Shown here: one piece after another, positions 1 through 8,353 of the stretch
How positions within the stretch are numbered: the first letter of the stretch is position 1
How the letters are laid out: each line of letters starts with the position of its first letter
NCBI RefSeq assembly: GCF_004104055.1
Contig: NZ_QOVJ01000006.1
Location: 124,001 to 188,000 of the forward strand
DNA: 64,000 nucleotides
Source of the DNA: Leeuwenhoekiella aestuarii
Lineage (GTDB): Bacteria; Bacteroidota; Bacteroidia; Flavobacteriales; Flavobacteriaceae
Direction: 5' to 3'
The notes under the pieces: generated by a model
Told to the model about the DNA's origin: nothing
The model's database searches: none
Seen by the model: the letters and a program-made list of their open reading frames with translations, nothing else
Translations under genes and position numbers: made by a program

Positions 1-1842
1 ATCATTTTCCTCAACATAGGCTGTTATTAATTCTATAAACTCGCGTCCATACTTCTTGGCCTTACCTTCACCCACGCCAAATACATTTGCCATTTCTTCA
101 ATGGAAGTAGGATATTTTATCGCCATATCCTCTAAAGAAGGATCCTGAAAAACAATATAAGGTGGCACTCCTTTACGCTTACCTACCTTTTTACGTAGAT
201 CTTTTAGCATGGCTACCAACTTAGGATCTGTACCTCCTCCGGGTTTTACTATACGCTCTGCAGGCGCATCGTTAGCCTCTTCAAAAGCATGATCTTCAGT
301 CATCATAAAAGACTCAGGTTTAGAGACAAATTCTTTACCTTTTTTCGTCAATTTGATAACCCCATAAGTTTCTATATCTTTCTTCAAGTATCCTGCAACC
401 AGAACCTGACGCAATAAAGCTTTCCAATAAGAAGGTTCTTTGCTTTTCCCTATTCCGAAATAAGAGTCACTATCTGTTTTATGTGAGGAAATAATCGCGT
501 TAGATTTACCAACAAGTGTAAAAACCAATTCTTTTCCTTTATAGATCTCGCCGGTTTTCCCAACTACTTCAAGAAGCTTTACGACATCTTCTTGAGCTTC
601 GTGTTTTTTCTTAGGATTACGTACATTATCATCAAGGTCTCCCCCTTCACCGGTCTCGTTATCAAACTCCTCCCCAAAATAATGCAAAATAAATTTCCGC
701 CTCGACATTGAGGTTTCTGCATAAGCTACAACCTCTTGCAAGAGTGCGTGACCAATTTCTTGCTCGGCGACCGGTTTACCGCTCATAAATTTTTCAAGCT
801 TCTCAATATCTTTATAAGAATAATAAGCAAGACAATGCCCTTCTCCGCCGTCTCTTCCGGCACGACCGGTTTCCTGATAATAACTTTCTATACTTTTAGG
901 AATATCGTGATGGATCACAAAGCGCACATCAGGTTTATCAATCCCCATTCCAAATGCAATGGTAGCCACCACCACATCAACATCTTCCATCAAAAACATG
1001 TCTTGATGCTTTACGCGTGTTTTGGCATCAAGCCCTGCGTGATACGGTACAGCCGAAACACCATTAACCTGTAAAACTTGAGCTAACTCTTCAACACGCT
1101 TTCTGCTTAAACAATAAATGATTCCGCTTTTACCCTGATTTTGCTTTACAAAACGAATGATATCCGCATCAACATTCTTAGTCTTAGGTCGTATCTCATA
1201 ATACAGGTTAGGTCGGTTAAATGATGCTTTAAAAGAATTAGCTTCTGAAGTCATCCCCAGATTCTTCATAATATCTTCTTGCACCTTTGGGGTTGCGGTA
1301 GCAGTTACTGCGATGATAGGAATAGCATCCCCTATACGCTTTATGATTTGTCTCAGGTTGCGATATTCTGGTCTAAAATCGTGCCCCCATTCGCTAATGC
1401 AATGGGCTTCATCAATAGCAACAAAACTTATTTTTTGAGAGCGCAAAAACTCCACATGCTCTTCTTTGGTCAACGATTCCGGAGCTACATAAAGAAGCTT
1501 GGTTATTCCATTAGAAATATCTTCTTTAACCTGTTTTATCTCTCCCTTAGTAAGTGAAGAGTTGAGTACATGGGCAATACCGTTTTCTTTAGAAATACCC
1601 CGTAGCGCATCAACCTGATTTTTCATCAAGGCAATTAAAGGACTAACTACGATTGCAGTGCCTTCTTGTATCAATGCGGGTAATTGGTAGCAAAGCGATT
1701 TACCACCACCGGTAGGCATAATCACAAAAGTATGTTTTCCCTCAACAATGCTTTTTATAACATCTTCCTGTAAGCCCTTAAATTGACTAAAACCAAAATA
1801 TTTTTTAAGGGACGCGTGTAAGTCTATTTCTTCTGAACTCAT
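1..1842 (-). CDS. recQ: ATP-dependent DNA helicase RecQ, C-terminus cut by window edge
   Basis: A 3'-5' superfamily 2 helicase used in recombination and repair. 614 codons are in the window with no stop; the protein runs off the left edge. Visible: Walker A MPTGGGKSLCYQLPA near the N-terminus, the DEAH box (IDEAHCISEWGHDFRP, about residues 140-155), the second RecA lobe, the RecQ-Ct region, and an HRDC-like helical end close to the edge. The start ATG at 1842 gives MSSEEIDLHASL. Odd: the four RecQ-Ct zinc cysteines are absent; the CRR motif reads SRR (about residue 379) and the CxxCxxC position reads GEGGDLDDN. It is divergent from kdsD, with 84 bases between. Family certain; the zinc-less state is seen directly. 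Confidence 0.95.
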   Translation of the reverse strand, partial: MSSEEIDLHASLKKYFGFSQFKGLQEDVIKSIVEGKHTFVIMPTGGGKSLCYQLPALIQEGTAIVVSPLIALMKNQVDALRGISKENGIAHVLNSSLTKGEIKQVKEDISNGITKLLYVAPESLTKEEHVEFLRSQKISFVAIDEAHCISEWGHDFRPEYRNLRQIIKRIGDAIPIIAVTATATPKVQEDIMKNLGMTSEANSFKASFNRPNLYYEIRPKTKNVDADIIRFVKQNQGKSGIIYCLSRKRVEELAQVLQVNGVSAVPYHAGLDAKTRVKHQDMFLMEDVDVVVATIAFGMGIDKPDVRFVIHHDIPKSIESYYQETGRAGRDGGEGHCLAYYSYKDIEKLEKFMSGKPVAEQEIGHALLQEVVAYAETSMSRRKFILHYFGEEFDNETGEGGDLDDNVRNPKKKHEAQEDVVKLLEVVGKTGEIYKGKELVFTLVGKSNAIISSHKTDSDSYFGIGKSKEPSYWKALLRQVLVAGYLKKDIETYGVIKLTKKGKEFVSKPESFMMTEDHAFEEANDAPAERIVKPGGGTDPKLVAMLKDLRKKVGKRKGVPPYIVFQDPSLEDMAIKYPTSIEEMANVFGVGEGKAKKYGREFIELITAYVEEND

Positions 1843-1863
1843 TAAAGCTTATTCAAATTTGCA

Positions 1864-1871
1864 TACATTTG
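1864..1871 (+). promoter_or_regulatory. Possible -7 box for kdsD
   Basis: TACATTTG fits the Bacteroidota -7 consensus TAnnTTTG and lies 56 bases before the kdsD start. No matching -33 TTTG is seen at the usual distance, so this is weak. Confidence 0.3.
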
Positions 1872-1926
1872 TATTCTAAATATAATAAATTCTACAGCAC
1901 TAACAAACGGCTTAATCTTATATCTT

Positions 1927-2895
1927 TTGAATACTTACAAGCAGATTTTAGACAGCGCCAAGCGAACCATCACTTTGGAGCAAGAAGCTGTTGCCAATCT
2001 CAACGCACTTATTGATCAAAACTTTGCTAAAGCTGTTTTATGCATTTATAACGCAAAAGGCCGGGTGATTATTTCCGGAGTTGGTAAAAGTGCAATTATA
2101 GCACAAAAAATAGTAGCTACTTTAAATTCAACCGGTACACCTTCCGTTTTTATGCACGCTGCAGATGCAATACACGGCGATTTAGGCACCATCCAAAAAG
2201 ATGATGTGGTGGTTTGCCTCTCGAACAGCGGCAATACAGCTGAAATAAAAGTACTCATCCCACTTATAAAAAATCAAGAGAATACAGTCATTGCAATGAC
2301 TTCTAATAAAGATTCTTTTTTAGCAAAAAATGCAGATGCTCTTATTCTGGCGTATGCCGAGAAAGAGGCGTGTCCACATAATTTAGCACCTACCACCAGC
2401 ACAACAGTTCAACTGGTTATGGGAGATGCCTTAGCGCTGGCCTTATTAGATTTACGCGGATTTTCTAAAGAAGATTTTGCGAAATACCACCCCGGGGGAG
2501 CACTGGGCAAAAAAATGTATTTACGTGTTAATGAATTGATCACACTTCACGACAAACCGGAAGTAAGTCCAGAAACACCCATAAAACAAGTAATAGTTGA
2601 AATCTCTCAAAAAAGATTGGGGGTAACTGCGGTAACCAAAAATGGTAAAATTGTAGGTATCATAACAGACGGTGATATCAGACGCATGCTAGAGACTAAT
2701 GATGTACTTTCAAATCTTACAGCAGCAAGCGTAATGAGTAAACAACCAAAGACAATAGACGTCAATGCAATGGCAACAGCTGCGCTAGATGTTTTAGAAA
2801 AAAATAGCATAACGCAACTCTTAGCAGTTGATAGCTCTAATAATTATGCAGGTGTGGTACATTTGCACGATTTAATTAAAGAAGGAATTATATAA
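1927..2895 (+). CDS. kdsD: Arabinose-5-phosphate isomerase, KpsF/GutQ family
   Basis: Converts ribulose-5-phosphate to arabinose-5-phosphate, the first committed step to Kdo for lipopolysaccharide. 322 residues, the normal family length. An N-terminal SIS sugar-isomerase domain (about 30-170; ISGVGKSAIIAQKI and CLSNSGNTAEIK) is followed by two CBS domains (about 205-322). The start is TTG at 1927; no in-frame ATG lies upstream, and the first Met in frame comes after SIS residues begin. The stop overlaps the tatC start by one base, so the two are translationally coupled. The same operon direction continues to lptB, another LPS gene. Confidence 0.93.
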   Translation: MNTYKQILDSAKRTITLEQEAVANLNALIDQNFAKAVLCIYNAKGRVIISGVGKSAIIAQKIVATLNSTGTPSVFMHAADAIHGDLGTIQKDDVVVCLSNSGNTAEIKVLIPLIKNQENTVIAMTSNKDSFLAKNADALILAYAEKEACPHNLAPTTSTTVQLVMGDALALALLDLRGFSKEDFAKYHPGGALGKKMYLRVNELITLHDKPEVSPETPIKQVIVEISQKRLGVTAVTKNGKIVGIITDGDIRRMLETNDVLSNLTAASVMSKQPKTIDVNAMATAALDVLEKNSITQLLAVDSSNNYAGVVHLHDLIKEGII

Positions 2896-3737
2896 TGGCA
2901 AAAAGAACACAAGTAAATCCGGACGAAATGTCCTTTTTAGATCATCTTGAAGAATTGAGATGGCATCTTATACGAGCAACTCTGGCAATCGTTATTGTTG
3001 GCGTTGTCGCTTTTATATTTAAAGACTTCATTTTTGACGATATCATTTTCGCTCCGGCCAATGCAGATTTCGTATCCTATGACTTCTTATGCAGAATCGC
3101 TAATGTATTCGGTTCTGATAAGGGCTGTGTCAACGAAATGAATTTTACCATTCAGAACCGTACAATGGGTGGACAATTTAACGCTGCCATCTGGACTTCA
3201 ATTATTGTAGGGGTTGTTGTTGCATTTCCTTATGTGATTTATGAATTCTGGAAATTCATCTCTCCGGGCCTATATGAGAAAGAGCGTAAAAACTCAAGAG
3301 GGTTTATCATTATATCTTCACTGCTGTTCTTCACAGGAGTACTTTTTGGCTACTACATCATCGCTCCACTTTCTATAAACTTCTTAGCTAATTTCACTGT
3401 TGGTGATATGGTTAAAAATGAGTTTGATATTGGTTCTTATATTGGCTTAGTTCGTGCCAGTGCACTTGCAGCCGGACTTATTTTTGAGCTACCTATTATC
3501 ATTTACTTCTTCACTAAAATTGGTTTGGTAACTCCAGAGTTTTTAAGAAAATACAGAAAATACGCACTCATCATTGTGCTGGTTGTTTCTGCAGTAATTA
3601 CCCCTCCGGATATCTCTACACAGGTAATCGTATCAATCCCAATCCTTATCTTATATGAGGTTAGTATTCTAATTTCTGGAGTAGTGGTACGTAGAGAAGC
3701 ACGCGAACTAAAACGCACTCAGAAAGGCAAAAATTAA
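2895..3737 (+). CDS. tatC: Sec-independent protein translocase TatC
   Basis: Receptor subunit of the twin-arginine export system in the inner membrane. 280 residues with six hydrophobic segments. The N-terminal cytoplasmic motif FLDHLEELRWHLIRA has the family's conserved Glu, and the first periplasmic loop is extended, as in other Bacteroidota. The C-terminus is basic (RREARELKRTQKGK). ATG overlaps the kdsD stop. The partner tatA is not here but about 50 kb away at 53482-53760, and a probable Tat substrate (M15 peptidase) lies at 61463. Confidence 0.96.
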   Translation: MAKRTQVNPDEMSFLDHLEELRWHLIRATLAIVIVGVVAFIFKDFIFDDIIFAPANADFVSYDFLCRIANVFGSDKGCVNEMNFTIQNRTMGGQFNAAIWTSIIVGVVVAFPYVIYEFWKFISPGLYEKERKNSRGFIIISSLLFFTGVLFGYYIIAPLSINFLANFTVGDMVKNEFDIGSYIGLVRASALAAGLIFELPIIIYFFTKIGLVTPEFLRKYRKYALIIVLVVSAVITPPDISTQVIVSIPILILYEVSILISGVVVRREARELKRTQKGKN

Positions 3738-3782
3738 ATCTCGGAAAACGAGAGACTACAATAACGATAATACCCCACAACT

Positions 3783-4148
3783 ATGTCAGAAAAGACTTTA
3801 AATCAGGTTGAAGAATTCAATACATATCGCGCTAAAATGAATGAAAAAATTCTTGGCGATAAGAATAAGATCATCAATCGCATCTTCAACCTAGACACCA
3901 ACGCTTTTGCTCCGGGAGCTTTAGATGTAAAAACTAAAGAACTTTTAGGTCTGGTAGCCTCTACCGTTTTACGCTGCGATGACTGTGTACGCTACCATTT
4001 GGAAAGCTGCTTTAAAGAAGGAGTCACTAAAGAACAAGTGATGGAAACCTTAAGCATCGGCACATTAATTGGTGGTACAATTGTAATCCCACACTTACGC
4101 CGCGCATACGAATACTGGGAAGTTTTAGAAGAAAGTGCCGCAGAATAA
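3783..4148 (+). CDS. Carboxymuconolactone decarboxylase / AhpD-like protein
   Basis: 121 residues of the CMD/AhpD alpha-helical fold. The CxxC pair with a following His (RCDDCVRYHLESC, about 61-73) is the AhpD-type peroxidase/disulfide site, so a thiol redox role is more likely than lactone decarboxylation. A second helix carries GTLIGGTIVIPHLRRA. It sits 45 bases after tatC and 57 before lptB in the same direction and is probably co-transcribed. The actual substrate is not known from sequence. Confidence 0.85.
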   Translation: MSEKTLNQVEEFNTYRAKMNEKILGDKNKIINRIFNLDTNAFAPGALDVKTKELLGLVASTVLRCDDCVRYHLESCFKEGVTKEQVMETLSIGTLIGGTIVIPHLRRAYEYWEVLEESAAE

Positions 4149-4205
4149 TACTGGAGTCTAAAAATCAACGTTTTTTAAGTGTTGATGAATCTATAAAATG
4201 ATCAC

Positions 4206-4946
4206 ATGAAACTACGAGCAGAAAATTTAATGAAATCCTATAAAGGCCGAAAGGTTGTAAAAGGAATCACTGTCGAAGTAGAACAAGGAGAAATTGTGGG
4301 ACTTTTGGGACCTAATGGTGCCGGAAAAACGACTTCATTTTATATGATCGTAGGTTTGATAAAGCCTAACGGAGGAACTATTTATCTGGATAATAAAGAT
4401 ATTACCAAATACCCGATGTACAAACGGGCTCAAAATGGTATTGGTTATCTGGCTCAAGAGGCTTCAGTTTTTAGAAAGTTGAGTATCGAAGAAAATATTC
4501 TCAGCGTACTGCAAATGACTAAACTGAGTAAAAAAGAGCAATTGGCTAAAATGGAAGAACTCATTGATGAGTTTAGTCTGGGACACATTCGTAAAAGTCG
4601 CGGAGATTTACTTTCTGGTGGGGAGCGCCGCCGTACCGAAATTGCACGTGCGCTTGCCACAAATCCAAACTTTATTTTGCTTGACGAACCTTTTGCCGGA
4701 GTTGACCCGGTCGCCGTAGAAGATATTCAGCGAATTGTAGCACAATTGAAACAAAAAAACATCGGTATCCTCATTACCGATCACAACGTTCAGGAAACCT
4801 TAGCTATTACCGATCACACCTACTTAATGTTTGAAGGAAGCATTCTAAAACATGGTATCCCTGAAGAATTAGCTGCTGACGAGATGGTACGTAAAGTATA
4901 TCTGGGACAAAACTTTGAGCTGCGTAAAAAGAAACTGTTTCAGTAG
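4206..4946 (+). CDS. lptB: LPS export ABC transporter ATP-binding protein LptB
   Basis: ATPase that powers LPS extraction from the inner membrane through LptFG. 246 residues. Walker A GPNGAGKTT (about 37-45), Q-loop AQEASVF, signature LLSGGERRR (not the usual GGQ; GGER is typical of LptB), Walker B FILLDEPFAGVDP and the H-loop Asp-His (ITDHN). No permease genes are adjacent, which is common for lptB. It is the last gene of the kdsD-tatC-CMD-lptB run. Confidence 0.95.
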   Translation: MKLRAENLMKSYKGRKVVKGITVEVEQGEIVGLLGPNGAGKTTSFYMIVGLIKPNGGTIYLDNKDITKYPMYKRAQNGIGYLAQEASVFRKLSIEENILSVLQMTKLSKKEQLAKMEELIDEFSLGHIRKSRGDLLSGGERRRTEIARALATNPNFILLDEPFAGVDPVAVEDIQRIVAQLKQKNIGILITDHNVQETLAITDHTYLMFEGSILKHGIPEELAADEMVRKVYLGQNFELRKKKLFQ

Positions 4947-5567
4947 GTAAATATTCCTATTGCTTCATTTTACTCAATTTTTCTTTTTCTAAAAGCTCTA
5001 GCACGAATACGCCCAGTCTAAGTTCTAAGTTCATTTTATTTCAAGTATTCAGGATGCTTTATTTAAAGCTAAACCATGCTTTTCTTAAGTATGCGCCATC
5101 GATCTGAAAGCTACATTCAGATTACCTATTAAGCGCAATCAGTTTATAAAAGGTCCATTCTAACCCCTTCCAACATCCCCTGATCATCCTAGGATTCTTT
5201 TACTCAATGCCTGTGTGCAACCACACTCCAACCACACTTTACCACATTTTTAGTGGGTGATTCTGGTCTGACTGTAGTATCAGAATGATTACATTAGGAA
5301 GCTGCTTGGTAGATACTATAGTAGATCAGCAATCATCGCGGGATCAGAAAAATGTCGTAATGATTCAAACTGCATTGACCCAGCCGGTTTTGTAGCGTAA
5401 AGCTTAGAAACAAGTTTACCGTGTTAAAGGAAAAGAACCAAACAACAGCCACGGATTGGTCTCGACGAAACATTCCGCCATATAATTTGAGCTCTATTGT
5501 TGATTATTTTTCAAAAAGGGTTCTTCCTTGTATATACGCCCCTCCATAAATCCAAGTTTAGCTTCGC
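4947..5567. other. Gene-free stretch between convergent genes
   Basis: About 620 bases between the lptB stop and the stop of the S41 protease gene. No open frame of gene size and no structured RNA was recognised. The only visible structure is a set of short direct repeats, ACCACACT at 5220-5227 and 5231-5238 and ACCACATT at 5241-5248. It may hold decayed coding DNA, but no homology could be recognised by eye. Confidence 0.5.
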
Positions 5568-6833
5568 TTACTCCATTTGCTGGTGAATAATGTTTCGGGT
5601 TTGTTGAAGCCAGTCTGCAGAATAATCGAGATAAACATCTGGCGCTACTCCCACTCCTTCGTAAGGTAAATACTCACGGTGCCTCTTGGACGAAAGGTAT
5701 ACTTTAAAAAAGTTGCTGGGGAGTATTGAAATATCTCCTTTCAACTCATAGGCAATTGCTCCTTTGGTTCGGTCCCCCAAAATGGTTGCTGCTTGTGCTT
5801 TTTTAAGCCTGACTGCAAACTGCTCCGCATTACTCCCGGTATTTTGATTGACAAGTACAAACAATTGCGTGTCGTTTTTAAGGTTTTCTAAAATTTCAAA
5901 TAAAATATCTGAGTTGCGATCGCCGCCGCCGCCATTATCCCTTAAATCAACAATGAGATTACCTGCAATAGTTCGTTTTTTAAGTTCCTCATAAAATTTT
6001 TCAGCTTCACCCAAAACCGGATAAAACCCACTAAAATCTCCTGCTTTAATATAACTCACCTCCGTATTTAATTGCTCGAAATGATAGGTGTTATCAGCAA
6101 AAGCTGCTCGCCAATTGCTGATTTGAGTCGTATCTTTTTTGAGGCTTAAACTCATAAATTCCCCATTCTTAAAACCCGTAGTTATTGGGACAGGAGTTTT
6201 GGTAGTATAACTACCTATTACCGCAAGAGCACGATCCTTCCCATTCAGTTTGAGAGTTCCGAGTTGCTCGCCTTCTTTCCAGAGCGGAAGGTCTGATCGC
6301 AATACGATCATTTTATAATCATCAGAGAAATTATTCTCCACGACCCCAATCTCCAGGCTTCTACCCGCGTGATAAATTCCTTCAATTTCTTCAATGCCCT
6401 TGTTGGAAAGGTTATTCTGCAATGTCTCAAGATTGCCGGAAAATTCAGGGTACATCTGAAACAGAGCGGTTTCTTTAAATGCTGCCAATTTACCCTCATC
6501 TTTAAGCATTTCTGCATCAGATTTTGCATTTCCGTACACAATGCTATGCCGGTCAATGATCAGTTGCACAGTTTCCACCAGCAACAAATAGCAATCGAAA
6601 AGAGGCATTTTTGAAGTTACTTTAGAGGCAATTGGACTTAGTTTTTGATCAAACAGCTTTTTAGCTCCTCTAAAATCATTTTTATAGGCCGGACTTTTCT
6701 TAATCTTTTTGACCAGAAAATTCAAATCCTGTTTGCAATCGCAGGTAGCTTCTTGCGCCATTAATGAACAAGTAGAAAGCAGAATTAAACATAAAAAATA
6801 AAGCGAAATTTTAATTTTAAGAGCAGTCTTCAT
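5568..6833 (-). CDS. S41 family (tail-specific protease-like) peptidase
   Basis: Secreted serine peptidase of the C-terminal processing protease family. 421 residues with a signal peptide (cleavage near SLMAQ). The N-terminal part is a helical region of unclear role. The catalytic TSPc core is at about 245-400: LIVDLRDNGGG, then NTGSNAEQF with the nucleophile Ser334, and DRTKGAI with Lys357, giving the Ser/Lys dyad. No PDZ domain is obvious. It is the last gene of a minus-strand run after the LytTR regulator, 89 bases downstream of it. Confidence 0.85.
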   Translation of the reverse strand: MKTALKIKISLYFLCLILLSTCSLMAQEATCDCKQDLNFLVKKIKKSPAYKNDFRGAKKLFDQKLSPIASKVTSKMPLFDCYLLLVETVQLIIDRHSIVYGNAKSDAEMLKDEGKLAAFKETALFQMYPEFSGNLETLQNNLSNKGIEEIEGIYHAGRSLEIGVVENNFSDDYKMIVLRSDLPLWKEGEQLGTLKLNGKDRALAVIGSYTTKTPVPITTGFKNGEFMSLSLKKDTTQISNWRAAFADNTYHFEQLNTEVSYIKAGDFSGFYPVLGEAEKFYEELKKRTIAGNLIVDLRDNGGGGDRNSDILFEILENLKNDTQLFVLVNQNTGSNAEQFAVRLKKAQAATILGDRTKGAIAYELKGDISILPSNFFKVYLSSKRHREYLPYEGVGVAPDVYLDYSADWLQQTRNIIHQQME

Positions 6834-6922
6834 CGGTTTGTGTTTTAAAAGTTTGATGAGACAAATCTAGAAAGCGATTTTAAGCAAACCGCCTGTTTAT
6901 AAGTGTTTGGGGCGAAATACCA

Positions 6923-7720
6923 CTAGTTTGTGGTGAAATTAAGCGCGGCTTTTACTTCAGGGAGATAGGTTTTTGAAACCGGGCATTGCAAATCGTGAAT
7001 CATTGTGATTTTAAACTTACCATTTTCTGAATTCACATATTTATACTGATCGGGATTGATCAAAAACGAACGATGCACCCGAAGCAATTGTGGTAAATCT
7101 GAAGCTACAGCACTCAGCGTATTTCTGATTAAATACTTCTTAATCCCATTGTCTTCGGTATAGATCACCTCAACATAATTATCTGCACTGGTAACCATAA
7201 TAAGTTGGTTCCAAACCAATCGAAAGCCTTCGTAATTACCCGATCCCGCAATGGTAACTTTTTGCTCTTCTTCTCTTTTTTCAAGGTAACGCCCCAGCCC
7301 ATATCTCCCGACTGCAACAATGGGTAAAAACACCAAAAGCGCCGGAATATAAATAGCTGTTATAAAATAAGACAGCGTATACGGGTTAGGTTCAAAAGGA
7401 ACTACAACAAAGAGGTACACCATACGCACCAATACCAGTCCCAAAAGCGAAAAAGCTAGCAGCATCAATAACTCAGAACTTAATTTCCAGCTTTGGGAAT
7501 GATAGGCATAGAGCCAGGATTGTAAGGGTAAAAGCACGAGGTAACCCAAAGATGCTACAAAACTGTAAGTAGGCAAAAAAATCAATTTCTCTTTAAATCG
7601 CAACTCCCCCACATCAAGGGGCTCCGAAAAAAAGAGAAACAGAAAAACCCACAGGAATAATCCCATGGCAATGATAAAATGTCGCTTTAAAACCGGATCA
7701 AATGGGTATTTAGCCTTCAT
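6923..7720 (-). CDS. Membrane-anchored LytTR-family transcriptional regulator
   Basis: 265 residues. Four hydrophobic segments fill the first half (about 15-150). A LytTR DNA-binding domain occupies about 165-262 (IMVTSADNYVEVIY, VHRSFLINPDQ, CPVSKTYLPEV). There is no receiver domain, so it is a one-component membrane regulator whose signal is unknown. Only 3 bases separate it from the Nudix gene upstream, so the two are probably coupled. Downstream lies the S41 peptidase, which it might control; that is inference. Confidence 0.85.
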   Translation of the reverse strand: MKAKYPFDPVLKRHFIIAMGLFLWVFLFLFFSEPLDVGELRFKEKLIFLPTYSFVASLGYLVLLPLQSWLYAYHSQSWKLSSELLMLLAFSLLGLVLVRMVYLFVVVPFEPNPYTLSYFITAIYIPALLVFLPIVAVGRYGLGRYLEKREEEQKVTIAGSGNYEGFRLVWNQLIMVTSADNYVEVIYTEDNGIKKYLIRNTLSAVASDLPQLLRVHRSFLINPDQYKYVNSENGKFKITMIHDLQCPVSKTYLPEVKAALNFTTN

Positions 7721-7723
7721 ATA

Positions 7724-8347
7724 TTAGTCAAAATACACAGGATTATCATCCTGTGCAATTTTAACCAACTTTACCAGCTGTTCTTCAAGGATGCGGTCTG
7801 CAGATAATTCCGGGAGCTTATGCATATCAAACCAGTCTACACCTCCAATATCAAAATTGGGGTCAAAACTACCTTCCTGTATTTTACACAAAAAGCACAG
7901 TTTATACACATAATGGGTTTGCGGTGGATGCGGATAGTTACGCTTATCCAAAACTGCTAGCAAACGTATTACTTCAGCTTTAAAACCGGTTTCCTCTTCT
8001 ATTTCTTTCAAGACATTTTCAGCAGGTGTTAAACCAACATCTGCCCAACCTCCGGGCAGGGTCCATTTATGATCTACGGTCTCCTGCACCAGCAAAACTT
8101 GATTTTGGTCATTCAGGATTAAACCACGGACGTCTACTTTTGCGGTTGGATAATCTTGCTCTGGAAGGAAGAAATCTTTTAATTGATCAACAGGTTTATC
8201 AGAAACAATACTCATCATTTCTAATGCCAGCGATCGTAATTCTTCATAACGCTCAGCATCATAATTCTCTTTATTGAAAACAAGACCCGCTTCTGCCAGT
8301 GACTTTACTTGCTTGATCTGATTGAGAAGATTTTCTGAAATATCCAT
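7724..8347 (-). CDS. Nudix hydrolase with N-terminal helical domain
   Basis: 207 residues. The N-terminal 60 residues match the Nudix_N_2 type of helical lead domain; the C-terminal Nudix fold has the box GGWADVGLTP..EIEEETGF. Differences from the consensus: Asp replaces the first Glu, as is usual in this subgroup, and Lys replaces the Arg of the REUxEE core. Likely acts on ADP-ribose or another X-linked nucleoside diphosphate; the substrate cannot be read from sequence. It starts 6 bases after the DinB-like gene and ends 3 bases before the LytTR gene. Confidence 0.88.
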   Translation of the reverse strand: MDISENLLNQIKQVKSLAEAGLVFNKENYDAERYEELRSLALEMMSIVSDKPVDQLKDFFLPEQDYPTAKVDVRGLILNDQNQVLLVQETVDHKWTLPGGWADVGLTPAENVLKEIEEETGFKAEVIRLLAVLDKRNYPHPPQTHYVYKLCFLCKIQEGSFDPNFDIGGVDWFDMHKLPELSADRILEEQLVKLVKIAQDDNPVYFD

Positions 8348-8353
8348 TCACAC

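Noticed and set aside
3738-3756. TCTCG-GAAAA-CGAGA mini-hairpin after tatC
   Set aside because: Short stem with no T run; genes continue in the same direction, so probably neutral or an RNA-stability element.
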